Positions 55,503 to 64,000 of a stretch of DNA of 64,000 nucleotides are shown here, piece by piece (within the stretch, counting starts at the first letter, position 1; each line of letters starts with the position of its first letter). The notes below the pieces were generated by a model. The model worked only from the letters and a program-made list of their open reading frames with translations. It searched no databases and was not told where the DNA came from. This DNA comes from Tigriopus japonicus (Eukaryota > Arthropoda > Copepoda > Harpacticoida > Harpacticidae). The DNA lies in the NCBI GenBank assembly GCA_010645155.1, contig CM021316.1:11356163-11420162 (forward strand), in the 5' to 3' direction. Both the position numbers and the translations under genes were made by a program.

Positions 55503-57189
55503 ATTCAAGAATGTTGAACGTGCCAAAATATTTAAGGCGCTCATCGTTGCCGAAAAGTAAGAAGAAGAAAAAGCTCAAGAATCCTGGGGCCGCTTTGGAG
55601 GATGAAGATCACTCCATGACAGAGGACAACATAGGTGAAACCTCAAACTGACATTGCTCGCAAGGATCCCACGTTCAGAGACTAATCTCAAATAAAACGA
55701 TAGTGTTTTGACCTTGGTTGTTGCTATTATGATTTTTTTATTGGCCAATTTCTTCTTTAATGAGACTTCCTTCAAACCCAGGGAGGTCATTGTGAGACGG
55801 GCATTGATAGGATAATCGATTAGATAAAGGGTTTTTAACCTGGGGTATCCATACACCTTGGGGCCATGGGACCCAAATACTGGAGTTATGGGACTCGATC
55901 GTTCGTAATAAGGTATTTTTAGTATCTCTCGTTATTTCTTCGATTTTGTACCTGTTATTACTGTCAGGTTATTTCTTTTGATTATGCTTATGTTCTTGTT
56001 CGTTGTCGTTATGGTTGTGAGGACAAGACATTCAAGGTATTGACATATTTGGAAGACATACTGACAAAGAAAAGGATTTTTAATAACCAGGGCTATGGTA
56101 GTTGTGATGAAATTTCAAGCAACGAAAGTACAATGATTCGTTCCTTTTTTAGAAAAAGTTACGGTAAACAGATTCTCGCCCCTGTTTTCTCTTAATTGAT
56201 TTCAAAAATGCTGTAATTGTAACGGCTCAAAACTCCAAAAAGTACTCCATACTCGTTCCTTTTATCTTTGCACTAACCTTGAATATTTTTCTTGCAATGG
56301 AATTACACGCAATGATGGCATTGCAAGCCGCTTTCTACCACCTGGCAGAAAATGGCTTTTATTCGTGCGAAAAAAGTGGCAGAAAATGGCAGAAAATATT
56401 TTTTCAAGAAACTCATAAAAATATATTCAATACACATTAAGGAAAAAAATTTGGTACTTTTGAAAGAACCAATGAATTTTACTGGACTGGGAGGCTAACG
56501 AAAAGAATCATGATCTCTTGTGGGCAATTACGTTCTTCTGCAAATGAGACCTTGTCTATGTTGACTTGAAAACGTATTTCAATTTTCAGCTCAATCGAAC
56601 GTCGGAGTCAGAAGTTTTACTCTCTCAAAGTCATTGCAAATCCTACCGAGAATGAATGAACTGGCCCTTTTCTGGTAATAGTAATTCTGCGATTTCTCGC
56701 TTGTAATAATGATGATAAATCACTTGAACATTAAACGTGTATTTCCGCCAAGACTCTCGAACTCTTCCCCAAGAAAAAAGAACATCTTCCAACTCTGGTC
56801 ATTCAGGGAGTCTCAAAAGGGTAAACGAGAAAGAGGTAGAACGCACATTCAACACGTTGGGCGCCGGTTGGTTTTAAGACAGATGTTGTTAGCAATGCAA
56901 GCCACTAGATTCACACAACTTCTTTGTGAGTCCTCTACTTGTACACAAAATATCAAATTCCTGTACGACTCATTTTCTTACATTTTTTCTATCATATTTT
57001 GCTAATGATCAAATAATTTTGAACCCTGACATATTCCAGGCCTGCCAAATCGATCTTACTTCTAACTAATATTTCAGTATTTTTGGGGCGGAAAAAAACA
57101 AGCCTTTTTGAGCACTTTATTATGAACCATAAATTTCCAAATGACTTTTTCGTTGCTAAAGCATTGAAATGGCAATCTTTTTATTTTCT
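55503..57189. other. 3' flank of the BTB/zinc-finger gene and dispersed repeats
   Basis: 55508-55648 reads, in another frame, as a further basic-then-acidic linker like those inside the protein. A poly(A) signal (AATAAA) is at 55691-55696. About 56090-56290 is a copy of the repeat at 25700-25905, and 56335-56480 is an inverted copy of the 10215-10409 MITE. The 98-codon frame at 56709-57005 has no recognisable motif. Confidence 0.5.
55691..55696 (+). terminator. Poly(A) signal of the BTB/zinc-finger gene
   Basis: Exact AATAAA 189 bases after the stop codon. Confidence 0.5.
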
Positions 57190-58246
57190 AATAATAATAA
57201 TAATGTTTATTGCGACTCTTGGTCATGTCAGGGGTGTCAGAATGTATAAAATAAATAAAATAGACATGTATGATCATATACATGATAAAAGACATGTCAA
57301 TGGTTAAAACATAAAAATAGATGAGTAAAATTGTGATATCACAGTTGAGTTGACTAGAATAGCTTCAGTGCACATGAAAGAAATGAAGAGGGGAAGCACA
57401 GACAGTACAGATACAGTTGGGTAGAGGGAGATGATGAAAATCTTGATTATTGCAGTAGAGAGGATGGGTCAGATTGAACAGATCCTTCGTCAGTTCCCGT
57501 CGTTGATGGAGTTGGGCAGGAAGCCGGACGAAGGTGCGTGACCGCCAATATTCCGAAGGGATGTCAGGCCAAGGACAATAAGGTGTTGTGAAGTCCTTGA
57601 CTGGGAATGACAGCATGTGTCCTGACATCACCTCCGGAAAGGTCAGGTTCCTAACACTGTTGGACACTAACCTTGCCAGCCCGGTGGTGAAGGGCTCAGT
57701 TTCGCATATGAAATGCATCCATGCATTATTGGCATATTGAGGCACGCAGAGGTATCGTTTGAGGAATTTGGTGAAGGTGGCATCGGCGGATTTGATGGCG
57801 GATTGGGCGGAGTTGGGAAGCCAGAGGTGCAGTCCGTAGAGGAAGATGGGGGTGATGTAGGTCCGGAAGAGTTGTAGAACTATTGGAAGAGGAAGGTTCT
57901 TGATAGGAAGTCTATTGCACGTGTATCCGATCCTAGCCCGGGCCTTGGTTATTGCGCTGTTAAGGTGCTTACTTAGTGAAGGAGAGTTGGTTGGTGAAGG
58001 TGAAACCGACATAGTTAAAACACTTGATGATTTCAATCGGACTATTGTTGATGTGGAAGGAGGTGGGAGGCAGACGACCTTTATGGAAAACCATGGCCTT
58101 CGTCTTGATGGTGTTGACTTGAAGGCCGTTCTCTTGGCAATAACCATGGAGAGCATTGATGGCATTTTGCAATTCCACGGCTGAATCAGCCAAGAGAACC
58201 AGGTCGTCCGCATATTGTAGATATTTTACATAGTGATCACATAGCC
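57190..58246 (-). pseudogene. 5'-truncated non-LTR retrotransposon with reverse-transcriptase remnant
   Basis: Minus strand. It opens inside the reverse transcriptase, with the catalytic YADD box in QYADDLVLLADS (about 58210), followed by NALHGYCQENGLQVN and CFNYVGFTFTN. It then changes frame near 58000-57970 and goes on with ARARIGYTCNRLPIKNLP and TYITPIFLYGLHLWLPN, ending near 57365. The 3' end is a short ATT repeat (TAATAATAATAATG on the plus strand, 57190-57204) next to AATAAAC-type sequence, which is usual for non-LTR elements. The 5' part (endonuclease and RT fingers) is missing; the break coincides with the start of the Gypsy remnant at about 58247. Non-functional. Confidence 0.8.
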
Positions 58247-58248
58247 CA

Positions 58249-59551
58249 TTGGTTGTGGTTGAGAAGAAATCCACGAAACAGGTTCGAGTGTGCGTAGATA
58301 TGCGCAAAGTCAATGAGCGAACTATTCCGGATAGGTTCCTCACTCCCAATGCAGATATCTTTAATGAGGTGCATGGAAAAGTGTTTAGCGTCTTGGATTG
58401 CGATCAAGCCTTTTACCAAGTCGAGTTACGTCCTGAAGATCGAGAGAAGACGGCATTCTCTTTCAGAGGAAAATTATACGAGTTCATTGTGATGTGTTTC
58501 GGACAAAATAATGCTCCGGCTACATGGTGTCGAATAATCAGGAAGGTGGTTGACGGCCTTCCATTTGTTCGAGCATTTTTTGATGATGTGATCGTATTCT
58601 CACAATCAATTGAAGATCACAAGGTTCATTTGAACCAGGTGTTGGCTCGGTTCATCGAGTGCAACCTAAGATTGAACCGTGAGAAGTGCAAGTTCTTTTG
58701 CAAGGAAGTTGACTACCTGGGACATGTGGTCAGTGGCGATGGAATTTCGGTGTCCCCCAAGAAGATTGACGCAATAGAAAAATTTCCAAGGCCCGATTCA
58801 TTCTTAAGCCTGAAACGATGGTCGGGGCTAGCTGGATATTATCGGAAATTTGTTCTTGGATATGCCGAAATGGCGAGACCTCTTCAGGTAACGCTAAAAA
58901 AAGTCAGTCAAGCACTTTCAATGGACCAGCGAGATGGAAACCGCTTTCAAAGAGATGAAAACACATTTGCGTTCAGCTCCAGTGCGGATTCGACCAGATT
59001 TCTTGAAGACATTCGTTCTTACATGTGACGTCTCTGACATTGCAATAGGAGCAACGCTTGAACAAGACGGTCGACTCATAGAGGCGGTCTCTCATGGATT
59101 TGGAGAGGCTGAATCTCGCTGGCCCTCCCAAGAAAAGGAAGCTTACGCAATTGTCTATGCCTTGAGGAAGTGACGACATCTTTTGCTGGGACGTCGGTTC
59201 ACACTACGAACCGATTGCAAATCGCTTTTGTGGCTGAAAAACTGCAAGGATGCGGCTGGAAAGATTGGAAGATGGTCCATGTCCCTCGCCGACTTCGAAA
59301 GCGATTTTGAACACATTGCTGGCAAGGACAATGCAGCAAGCGATGCCTTGTTGAGGGTTCGAATATCTGTTGTCGGATGCAATGTAGATGAATGGCGTCG
59401 GGCCACGGCCAATGATGAAGCCATCAAGGAATTGCTGCCTAGAGACGATCTCTTGGAACGTGACGGGCTAGTCCTCAAGTCGACAAATGAAGGGAGAGAG
59501 GATTATGGTACCGAGGAGTTTGGTTTCCAAACTCCTAAAGGCTTATTATGA
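58249..59551 (+). pseudogene. Ty3/Gypsy reverse transcriptase and RNase H remnant
   Basis: The frame starts inside the RT domain: VCVDMRKVN, FSVLDCDQAFYQVEL, then FFDDVIVFSQ for the usual YxDD box, and LRLNREKCKFFCKEVDYLGH. A frame change near 58934 leads into RNase H (FVLTCDVSDIAIGATLEQDG, WPSQEKEAYAIVYALRK), which is cut by a TGA at 59171-59173 and continues to AGKDNAASDALLR. There is no gag or protease upstream; the sequence meets the non-LTR remnant directly. The breaks make it inactive. Confidence 0.85.
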
Positions 59552-60536
59552 CGATCCAATGGGTGGACACATGGGATTCACCAAGACGATTGAACGTCTT
59601 TCGAAGCACTACACGTGGATGGGAATTAGGCAAGATGTGAAATCATTTTGCGAAAAGTGTGTAATTTGTGCGAGGTGTAAGGACTATGGCAAGCCTGCAA
59701 AGACGCCATTGCAACCAATCCATGCGGAGACACTGTCACCGTTTCAGAAGGTCAGAATGGATTTGGTTGAACCCTGACCTGAATCACGTGATGGTGCTAA
59801 GTGGATAATCGTTCTGGTAGATTATTTCACAAAATGGTCTGTCGTGGGTGCCTTAAAACGCTCTGATGCCAAGGAGATCATTCAGTGGATGCGAGATGAA
59901 GTTCTTACCGTCTACGGAGTGCCAGAAGAACTAATAACTGATCAAGGTGTTCAGTTCATGAGCTGTGAGTTCAAGGACTTTCTAAAACAGTCTGACATTA
60001 GACATTGCCATACAGCACCGTTTCATCCTGCTACGGATGGGTTGACTGCACGATACAATCGAACCTTACTTAATGCCGTGAGGTGTTATACCGAAGAAAA
60101 ACCGGAAAATTGGACGGACTATGTTCAATCATGCGTGTTTGCTTATCGATGTAGTAAACAGGAGAGCTCGGGCTTTTCTCCATTTGAGCTCCTCCAGGCC
60201 CGTTCGCCGAGAATGGGTATGGACGTATGTTCAGTCCGGAACTTCAACGATTATCAAGACTTACTGGAGGAAGGAATTGCCTCTCGAATTCTGCCCGAAG
60301 CTCGTGAAAACATCAGGAAAGCCCAAGAAACATCTAAGCTCAACTACGATTCAAGAAATAAAACGAAGCCTACTTTAGTGAAAGAGAATGATTATGGTTT
60401 CTGGAAACGTCCCGCACCAGTTTCAGGCGGAGGTTCTCAAAAGTTGAAGCCTCCCTTTCAAGGGCCGTACCTAGTACAGTCAGTTGCGAATAAGACGGCC
60501 AGAATTTGTGACGAAAAGGGAACTTGTCAGATATAG
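59487..60536 (+). pseudogene. Ty3/Gypsy integrase remnant
   Basis: Continuation of the element above in a new frame. The N-terminal HHCC zinc-binding part is present (GGHMGFTKTIERLSKHY, CEKCVICARC), with a stop at 59775-59777. The catalytic core follows (ELITDQGVQFMSCEF, TAPFHPATDGLTARYNRT). The third catalytic residue of the D,D-35-E set, usually Glu in the motif before RxNR, is Ala here. A C-terminal chromatin/DNA-binding part follows to 60536, and protein-like sequence goes on a little past that stop. Confidence 0.83.
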
Positions 60537-61069
60537 TCAGTGTATGATTTGAATAGATGGCGCCACATGGCGTTTCATTGCGAGTCAAGAAAAAGGATAT
60601 CTCCGCGAAGAGGGGGTCTTTTTTCTCAGCTGATGGAATAAAAAGACACTGTCATTCTCTCCTTTGATATTGCTACCCGTTCATTCTCCCGCATCCGTAT
60701 TATCAGACATGGCGCGGTCGGTTTAACTCCATTTCAACGGAGAAGAACCTAGTTCTACTCGTAATTCACGTCCTTTTGCGTAGTGACGCAGTGGTGGTGA
60801 CCATAGATAAATAAAATAGAGATATCTCAATTTTGACGTCGACAAAACCGCCCTCTATGAGGGATTACCTAACAACATTGGTAAAAATGATTGTTTCATA
60901 AGGAACGTCATAGAGTGCGCCACCGTGTTTGTAACGCAAATATCCTTTTTGAAGTTCGATTCTCAGAGTCAATTCAGAAAATACAGCCTACGTCATCTAG
61001 AGGTCACGGATCTCCGCACTGTCACGGCGGTCTGCCTGCTTAGCTAGAATTGAGAAGTCTGGGGGTAGT
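60537..61069. other. Junction between two Gypsy elements, possible LTR end and primer-binding site
   Basis: AATAAA at about 60638 and the CA/TGG step at 60708-60712 (CAGACATGGCGCGGTCGG) could be the end of an LTR followed by a tRNA primer-binding site for the next element. The start of such an LTR is unclear (TG at 60541 is one option) and no second LTR copy is in the window. A short purine tract (GAAGAGGGGG, 60608-60617) precedes it. Nothing else was recognised. Confidence 0.3.
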
Positions 61070-63862
61070 TTGTGTGGTGACCAATCAGTGCTAAGTGTAG
61101 CCGATGAGGACGTGAAAACCATGGCATTGGCATTGAAGAAATCCATTGCGGGACATGTTCTGAACTTCAACCGTTCATATAAGTACATAACGGGCATGGA
61201 ACCAGGCCCATGCATGCAAGGGAGAGCAGATAAACTTGCAGAAAAGCTGGAGATAATTTCGGATCTTGGGCAAAACCTTATTGAACTCGATGAATCTCAT
61301 AGAGCAAACGTGGAGCGAGAAAGGAATGAATTGGAACGATGTGTGGATCAGGCTCTTAAAGATTCTGCCAAAGTGCCCGTTCCCCTACCTGTGGCCGCTA
61401 CATCAGGTGGAAGGGAGATAAATCCACGCAGATCGTTCAAGATTGTTAGTGACATGAAACCTCAAATATTACTTCCCACTGTCACACCTGCCGAGATGAG
61501 GGATTGGTTAAGCGATTTCAAGTCTTATTTTCGTGCGTCAAATATGGATCTAGCAGACTTGGACATTCAACATTCACTCTTCTTTGTTCGTTTGGAAGGA
61601 ACCCTCTCGACATCAATCAGACGAGCGATAATGCCAGATACTCCCATGGAGGGTTGCTACACTGCCCTTGAGAAGAAATTTCTTGAATTGAAGCCACTCT
61701 TTCAGAGACGTCTTGAAGTTTTCCAACTACGAAAGAAGAAAGGTCAAACAGTGGAACAATTTGTTACCCTCATCAAACGCATGGGAAATGAGGCTGAAGT
61801 AGACACAATGACTATGGACGACTTCTACCTCTTTCGGAGCATTTATGCATGCCGAAACGAACCTGAACTTTATAAGGAGCTTTTGAAGCTCCACAAATCA
61901 ACTCTGGAACAATTATGTATTACAGCAGCAACTCTTGAGGGAGCAAATTTGATTGTAGAGGCCACCACTCCTATGGCTCAAGCATATGCTGTTGTCGAGT
62001 CCGAATCGGTTGCTGCTGTTCTTGATGGTTGTGGAAATTGCGGCAGATCAATGCACGCCAAAGCTAATGAGTGCCCTGCCCGCACCGTAGAGTGTTTTAA
62101 ATGCGGAAAAATTGGCCACCTCATTGGCGTTTGCAAATCTAAATTTGGGGAACCCTACAGAAGCCGATCCTCATCACGCGAGTTGAATCGTGAAATAAAT
62201 AGGGGCCGTTCGCCGACCAGGTTTGGTTCCCGTCAGGGTCACACACCATCACGAAGCCCTTCAACAACTCGAATATCTTTCGTGGCAAATGAATCAAAAA
62301 CACCAAAGATGGAGCTACTGTGTGAGTTTGGGAAGTTGGGGTCTAAATCTGTGATGGCCATTCCAGACACTGGTGCTGCGCGAACTATTTTCCCAAGTTA
62401 CGTTGTCCCCAGAGGTGTGAAGATTACCCATTCCACAACAAGACTCACAGCTGCAAATGGTTCCCCACTTTCCAATGCGGGCACGTTCTCGTTCAATGCC
62501 TCTTCCATCCCTGGCCCACGAGCTCTGATCAAGGCTCTTGTTTCTCCTGACCTGATAGGTGCACCTTTGATTGGTTGGCGCGATCTTATTGCTCTTGGAT
62601 CGATTCCTTGTACATTCCCTCGCCCGATTGTCAGGGAAAAACCAGATCTCAGAATCGTGCCCAATAAACCCAGCATTGTGAGCGTGGGATTGATCTCCGA
62701 GGATAACTGTGTGGCAACAAAGTTGAAACTGGCCATCAGTACATTCTCTGATGTTTTATGCTCATCTTTAGGTGAAGCTTCTGGCACCATTCGGGGACCG
62801 AAGATGAAAATTGAAATTGACGAGGAAAAAGGGATCAAACCGTGCCAAGTGACTACGGCTAGACAGATCCAACTTCATCTTTCTAAAAGGTCGGATGTTC
62901 TGATGGAGGAACTAAAGTTGGCCGGGGCTATAGTTCCGTGCAATCGACCCACTAAATGGACCTCACCTGCACACTTTGTTGAGAAACCCGGGGGTAAGGG
63001 CGTACGCTTGGTGACTGATTATCGTCAACTTAATAAAGCAGTGAAGCGTCCAGTGCATCCATTTGCGAGCTCTCCCGATCTGATGAGAAAGGTTTTGCCG
63101 TCATCAAAATGGTTCATCAAACTCGATGCGTTGCATGGGTATTTTCAGGTCCCATTGGATGAGGAAAGCATGCTACTCACAGCATTTTTGCTCCCGAGTG
63201 GGAAGTGGATGTATACAGTTGCACCCATGGGCTTGAATTCCAGTTCTGACGAATTCTGTCTCAGAACAGATCAGGCACTTGCTGGACTAGGAGAATGGCT
63301 CCTCAAAATCGTCGATGATTTACTGATCCAAGCACCTACATTGGACCTTGCGATTGAGAGGTTGATCATTGTCTTGGAGCGGTGCACGGAGGCGGGGATC
63401 AAACTATCCTTGAACAAACTTGGGTGTGGTCAATCAGTAAAGTTTGCTGGATACATAGTTAGTTCTGAGGGTGTTAGTCCTGATCCAGCCAAGCTTGAAG
63501 CCATTCGAAGTTTCCCTGTTCCAAAATCTGTCACGGATCTCCGATCATTCCTTGGTTTAGCCAACCAGCTTGGGGCTTTCCTACCAGACTTAGCTCATTC
63601 CACCGCCCTCATGAGAGATCTCCTCAAAAAGGAAAACGCCTTTGTCTGGTTGGCACAGCATGATGAGGAATTCAAACGCACTCGGGGGTTGTTGTGTTCC
63701 GCTGAGCTTGTCAAGCCGTTTGATCCCAAGCTCTCCACGGAGCTGCTAACCGACGCATCACGCCTCCACGGTCTTGGTTATGCGTTGATTCAGCGGGAGC
63801 CAACTGGGAGGCCTAGACTTATCCAATGTGGATCATGCTCCCTATCACCTCACGGAGCCTAA
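61070..63862 (+). CDS. Second Ty3/Gypsy element: fused Gag-Pol, truncated in RNase H
   Basis: One open frame of 930 codons; there is no ATG at 61070 and the first in-frame ATG is at 61121. Order of parts: Gag-like helical region (about residues 135-300), zinc knuckle CFKCGKIGHLIGVC (about 341-354) preceded by CGNCGRSMHAKANECP, and a protease with PDTGA (about 430). The reverse transcriptase follows, with VTDYRQLNKAVKRPVHPF (about 646), FIKLDALHGYFQVPL and the active-site box KIVDDLLIQ (about 747). The start of RNase H is LTDASRLHGLGYALIQ (about 892), which stops after SLSPHGA. Integrase and the 3' LTR are missing. It differs clearly in sequence from the Gypsy remnant at 58249-60536, so it is a separate lineage. 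The open frame suggests a fairly young but truncated copy. Confidence 0.88.
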   Translation: MCGDQSVLSVADEDVKTMALALKKSIAGHVLNFNRSYKYITGMEPGPCMQGRADKLAEKLEIISDLGQNLIELDESHRANVERERNELERCVDQALKDSAKVPVPLPVAATSGGREINPRRSFKIVSDMKPQILLPTVTPAEMRDWLSDFKSYFRASNMDLADLDIQHSLFFVRLEGTLSTSIRRAIMPDTPMEGCYTALEKKFLELKPLFQRRLEVFQLRKKKGQTVEQFVTLIKRMGNEAEVDTMTMDDFYLFRSIYACRNEPELYKELLKLHKSTLEQLCITAATLEGANLIVEATTPMAQAYAVVESESVAAVLDGCGNCGRSMHAKANECPARTVECFKCGKIGHLIGVCKSKFGEPYRSRSSSRELNREINRGRSPTRFGSRQGHTPSRSPSTTRISFVANESKTPKMELLCEFGKLGSKSVMAIPDTGAARTIFPSYVVPRGVKITHSTTRLTAANGSPLSNAGTFSFNASSIPGPRALIKALVSPDLIGAPLIGWRDLIALGSIPCTFPRPIVREKPDLRIVPNKPSIVSVGLISEDNCVATKLKLAISTFSDVLCSSLGEASGTIRGPKMKIEIDEEKGIKPCQVTTARQIQLHLSKRSDVLMEELKLAGAIVPCNRPTKWTSPAHFVEKPGGKGVRLVTDYRQLNKAVKRPVHPFASSPDLMRKVLPSSKWFIKLDALHGYFQVPLDEESMLLTAFLLPSGKWMYTVAPMGLNSSSDEFCLRTDQALAGLGEWLLKIVDDLLIQAPTLDLAIERLIIVLERCTEAGIKLSLNKLGCGQSVKFAGYIVSSEGVSPDPAKLEAIRSFPVPKSVTDLRSFLGLANQLGAFLPDLAHSTALMRDLLKKENAFVWLAQHDEEFKRTRGLLCSAELVKPFDPKLSTELLTDASRLHGLGYALIQREPTGRPRLIQCGSCSLSPHGA

Positions 63863-64000
63863 AAGTCATTAAATCACTCAAACGGCTGAGGGGAGAAAAA
63901 CTGTCCCGTGCGACTAGTAAAAGACGTTTTCAGTTTTATTATCCATGTCACCAGGAGTTGTTTCAGTGTTCATATTCTATAATAAATTCATCTTAAAGTT
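63863..64000. other. Flank of the second Gypsy element
   Basis: No integrase or LTR sequence follows the stop. TAATAAATTCATC near 63979 contains AATAAA. Nothing else was recognised. Confidence 0.35.

Overview
The window reads as nuclear DNA from an arthropod, most likely a crustacean; a copepod is a guess I cannot prove. The reasons are spliceosomal introns with GT-AG borders, a troponin T gene with the long poly-glutamate C-terminal tail typical of arthropods, expanded astacin and BTB/zinc-finger families, and AT-rich intergenic DNA packed with small inverted-repeat transposons. Two assembly gaps (N runs) lie at 2139-2288 and 47588-47692.

Layout. 1-474 is the C-terminal end of a zinc-finger protein related to the BTB/zinc-finger gene at 52662-55502. 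475-10700 is mostly non-coding repeat DNA with a few weak coding fragments. 10749-14561 (minus) is a nine-exon astacin metalloprotease and 19312-28918 (minus) is a seven-exon astacin paralogue. I rebuilt both exon by exon and every phase closes. 31610-33935 (plus) is a four-exon gene for a secreted cysteine-rich protein of unknown function. 38147-42172 (plus) is troponin T. 47074-51685 is a nested DNA-transposon block. 52662-55502 (plus) is an intronless BTB/zinc-finger gene. 57190-63862 is a retrotransposon graveyard: a 5'-truncated non-LTR element (minus) joined to a broken Ty3/Gypsy pol, then a second, different Ty3/Gypsy gag-pol with a long open frame.

Most notable points. (1) Troponin T carries three homologous, tandem, mutually exclusive 71-nt exons, then a second mutually exclusive pair of 79-nt exons, and an optional 9-nt microexon, giving up to 12 predicted isoforms. 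(2) A 4.4-kb DNA transposon at 47190-51576 has inverted repeats of at least 386 bp and an intron-containing, cysteine-rich, transposase-like gene that I cannot assign to a superfamily. It sits inside a small hAT-like element of a type also found intact at 13426-13723. (3) Several non-autonomous hAT elements are defined to the base by 8-bp target duplications.

There is no operon-like organisation. The host genes are independent: sarcomeric thin-filament regulation (troponin T), secreted proteolysis (astacins), a secreted unknown, and probable transcriptional regulators (zinc-finger genes). The astacin introns act as landing sites for mobile elements, and this explains why the second astacin spans 9.6 kb while the first spans 3.8 kb.
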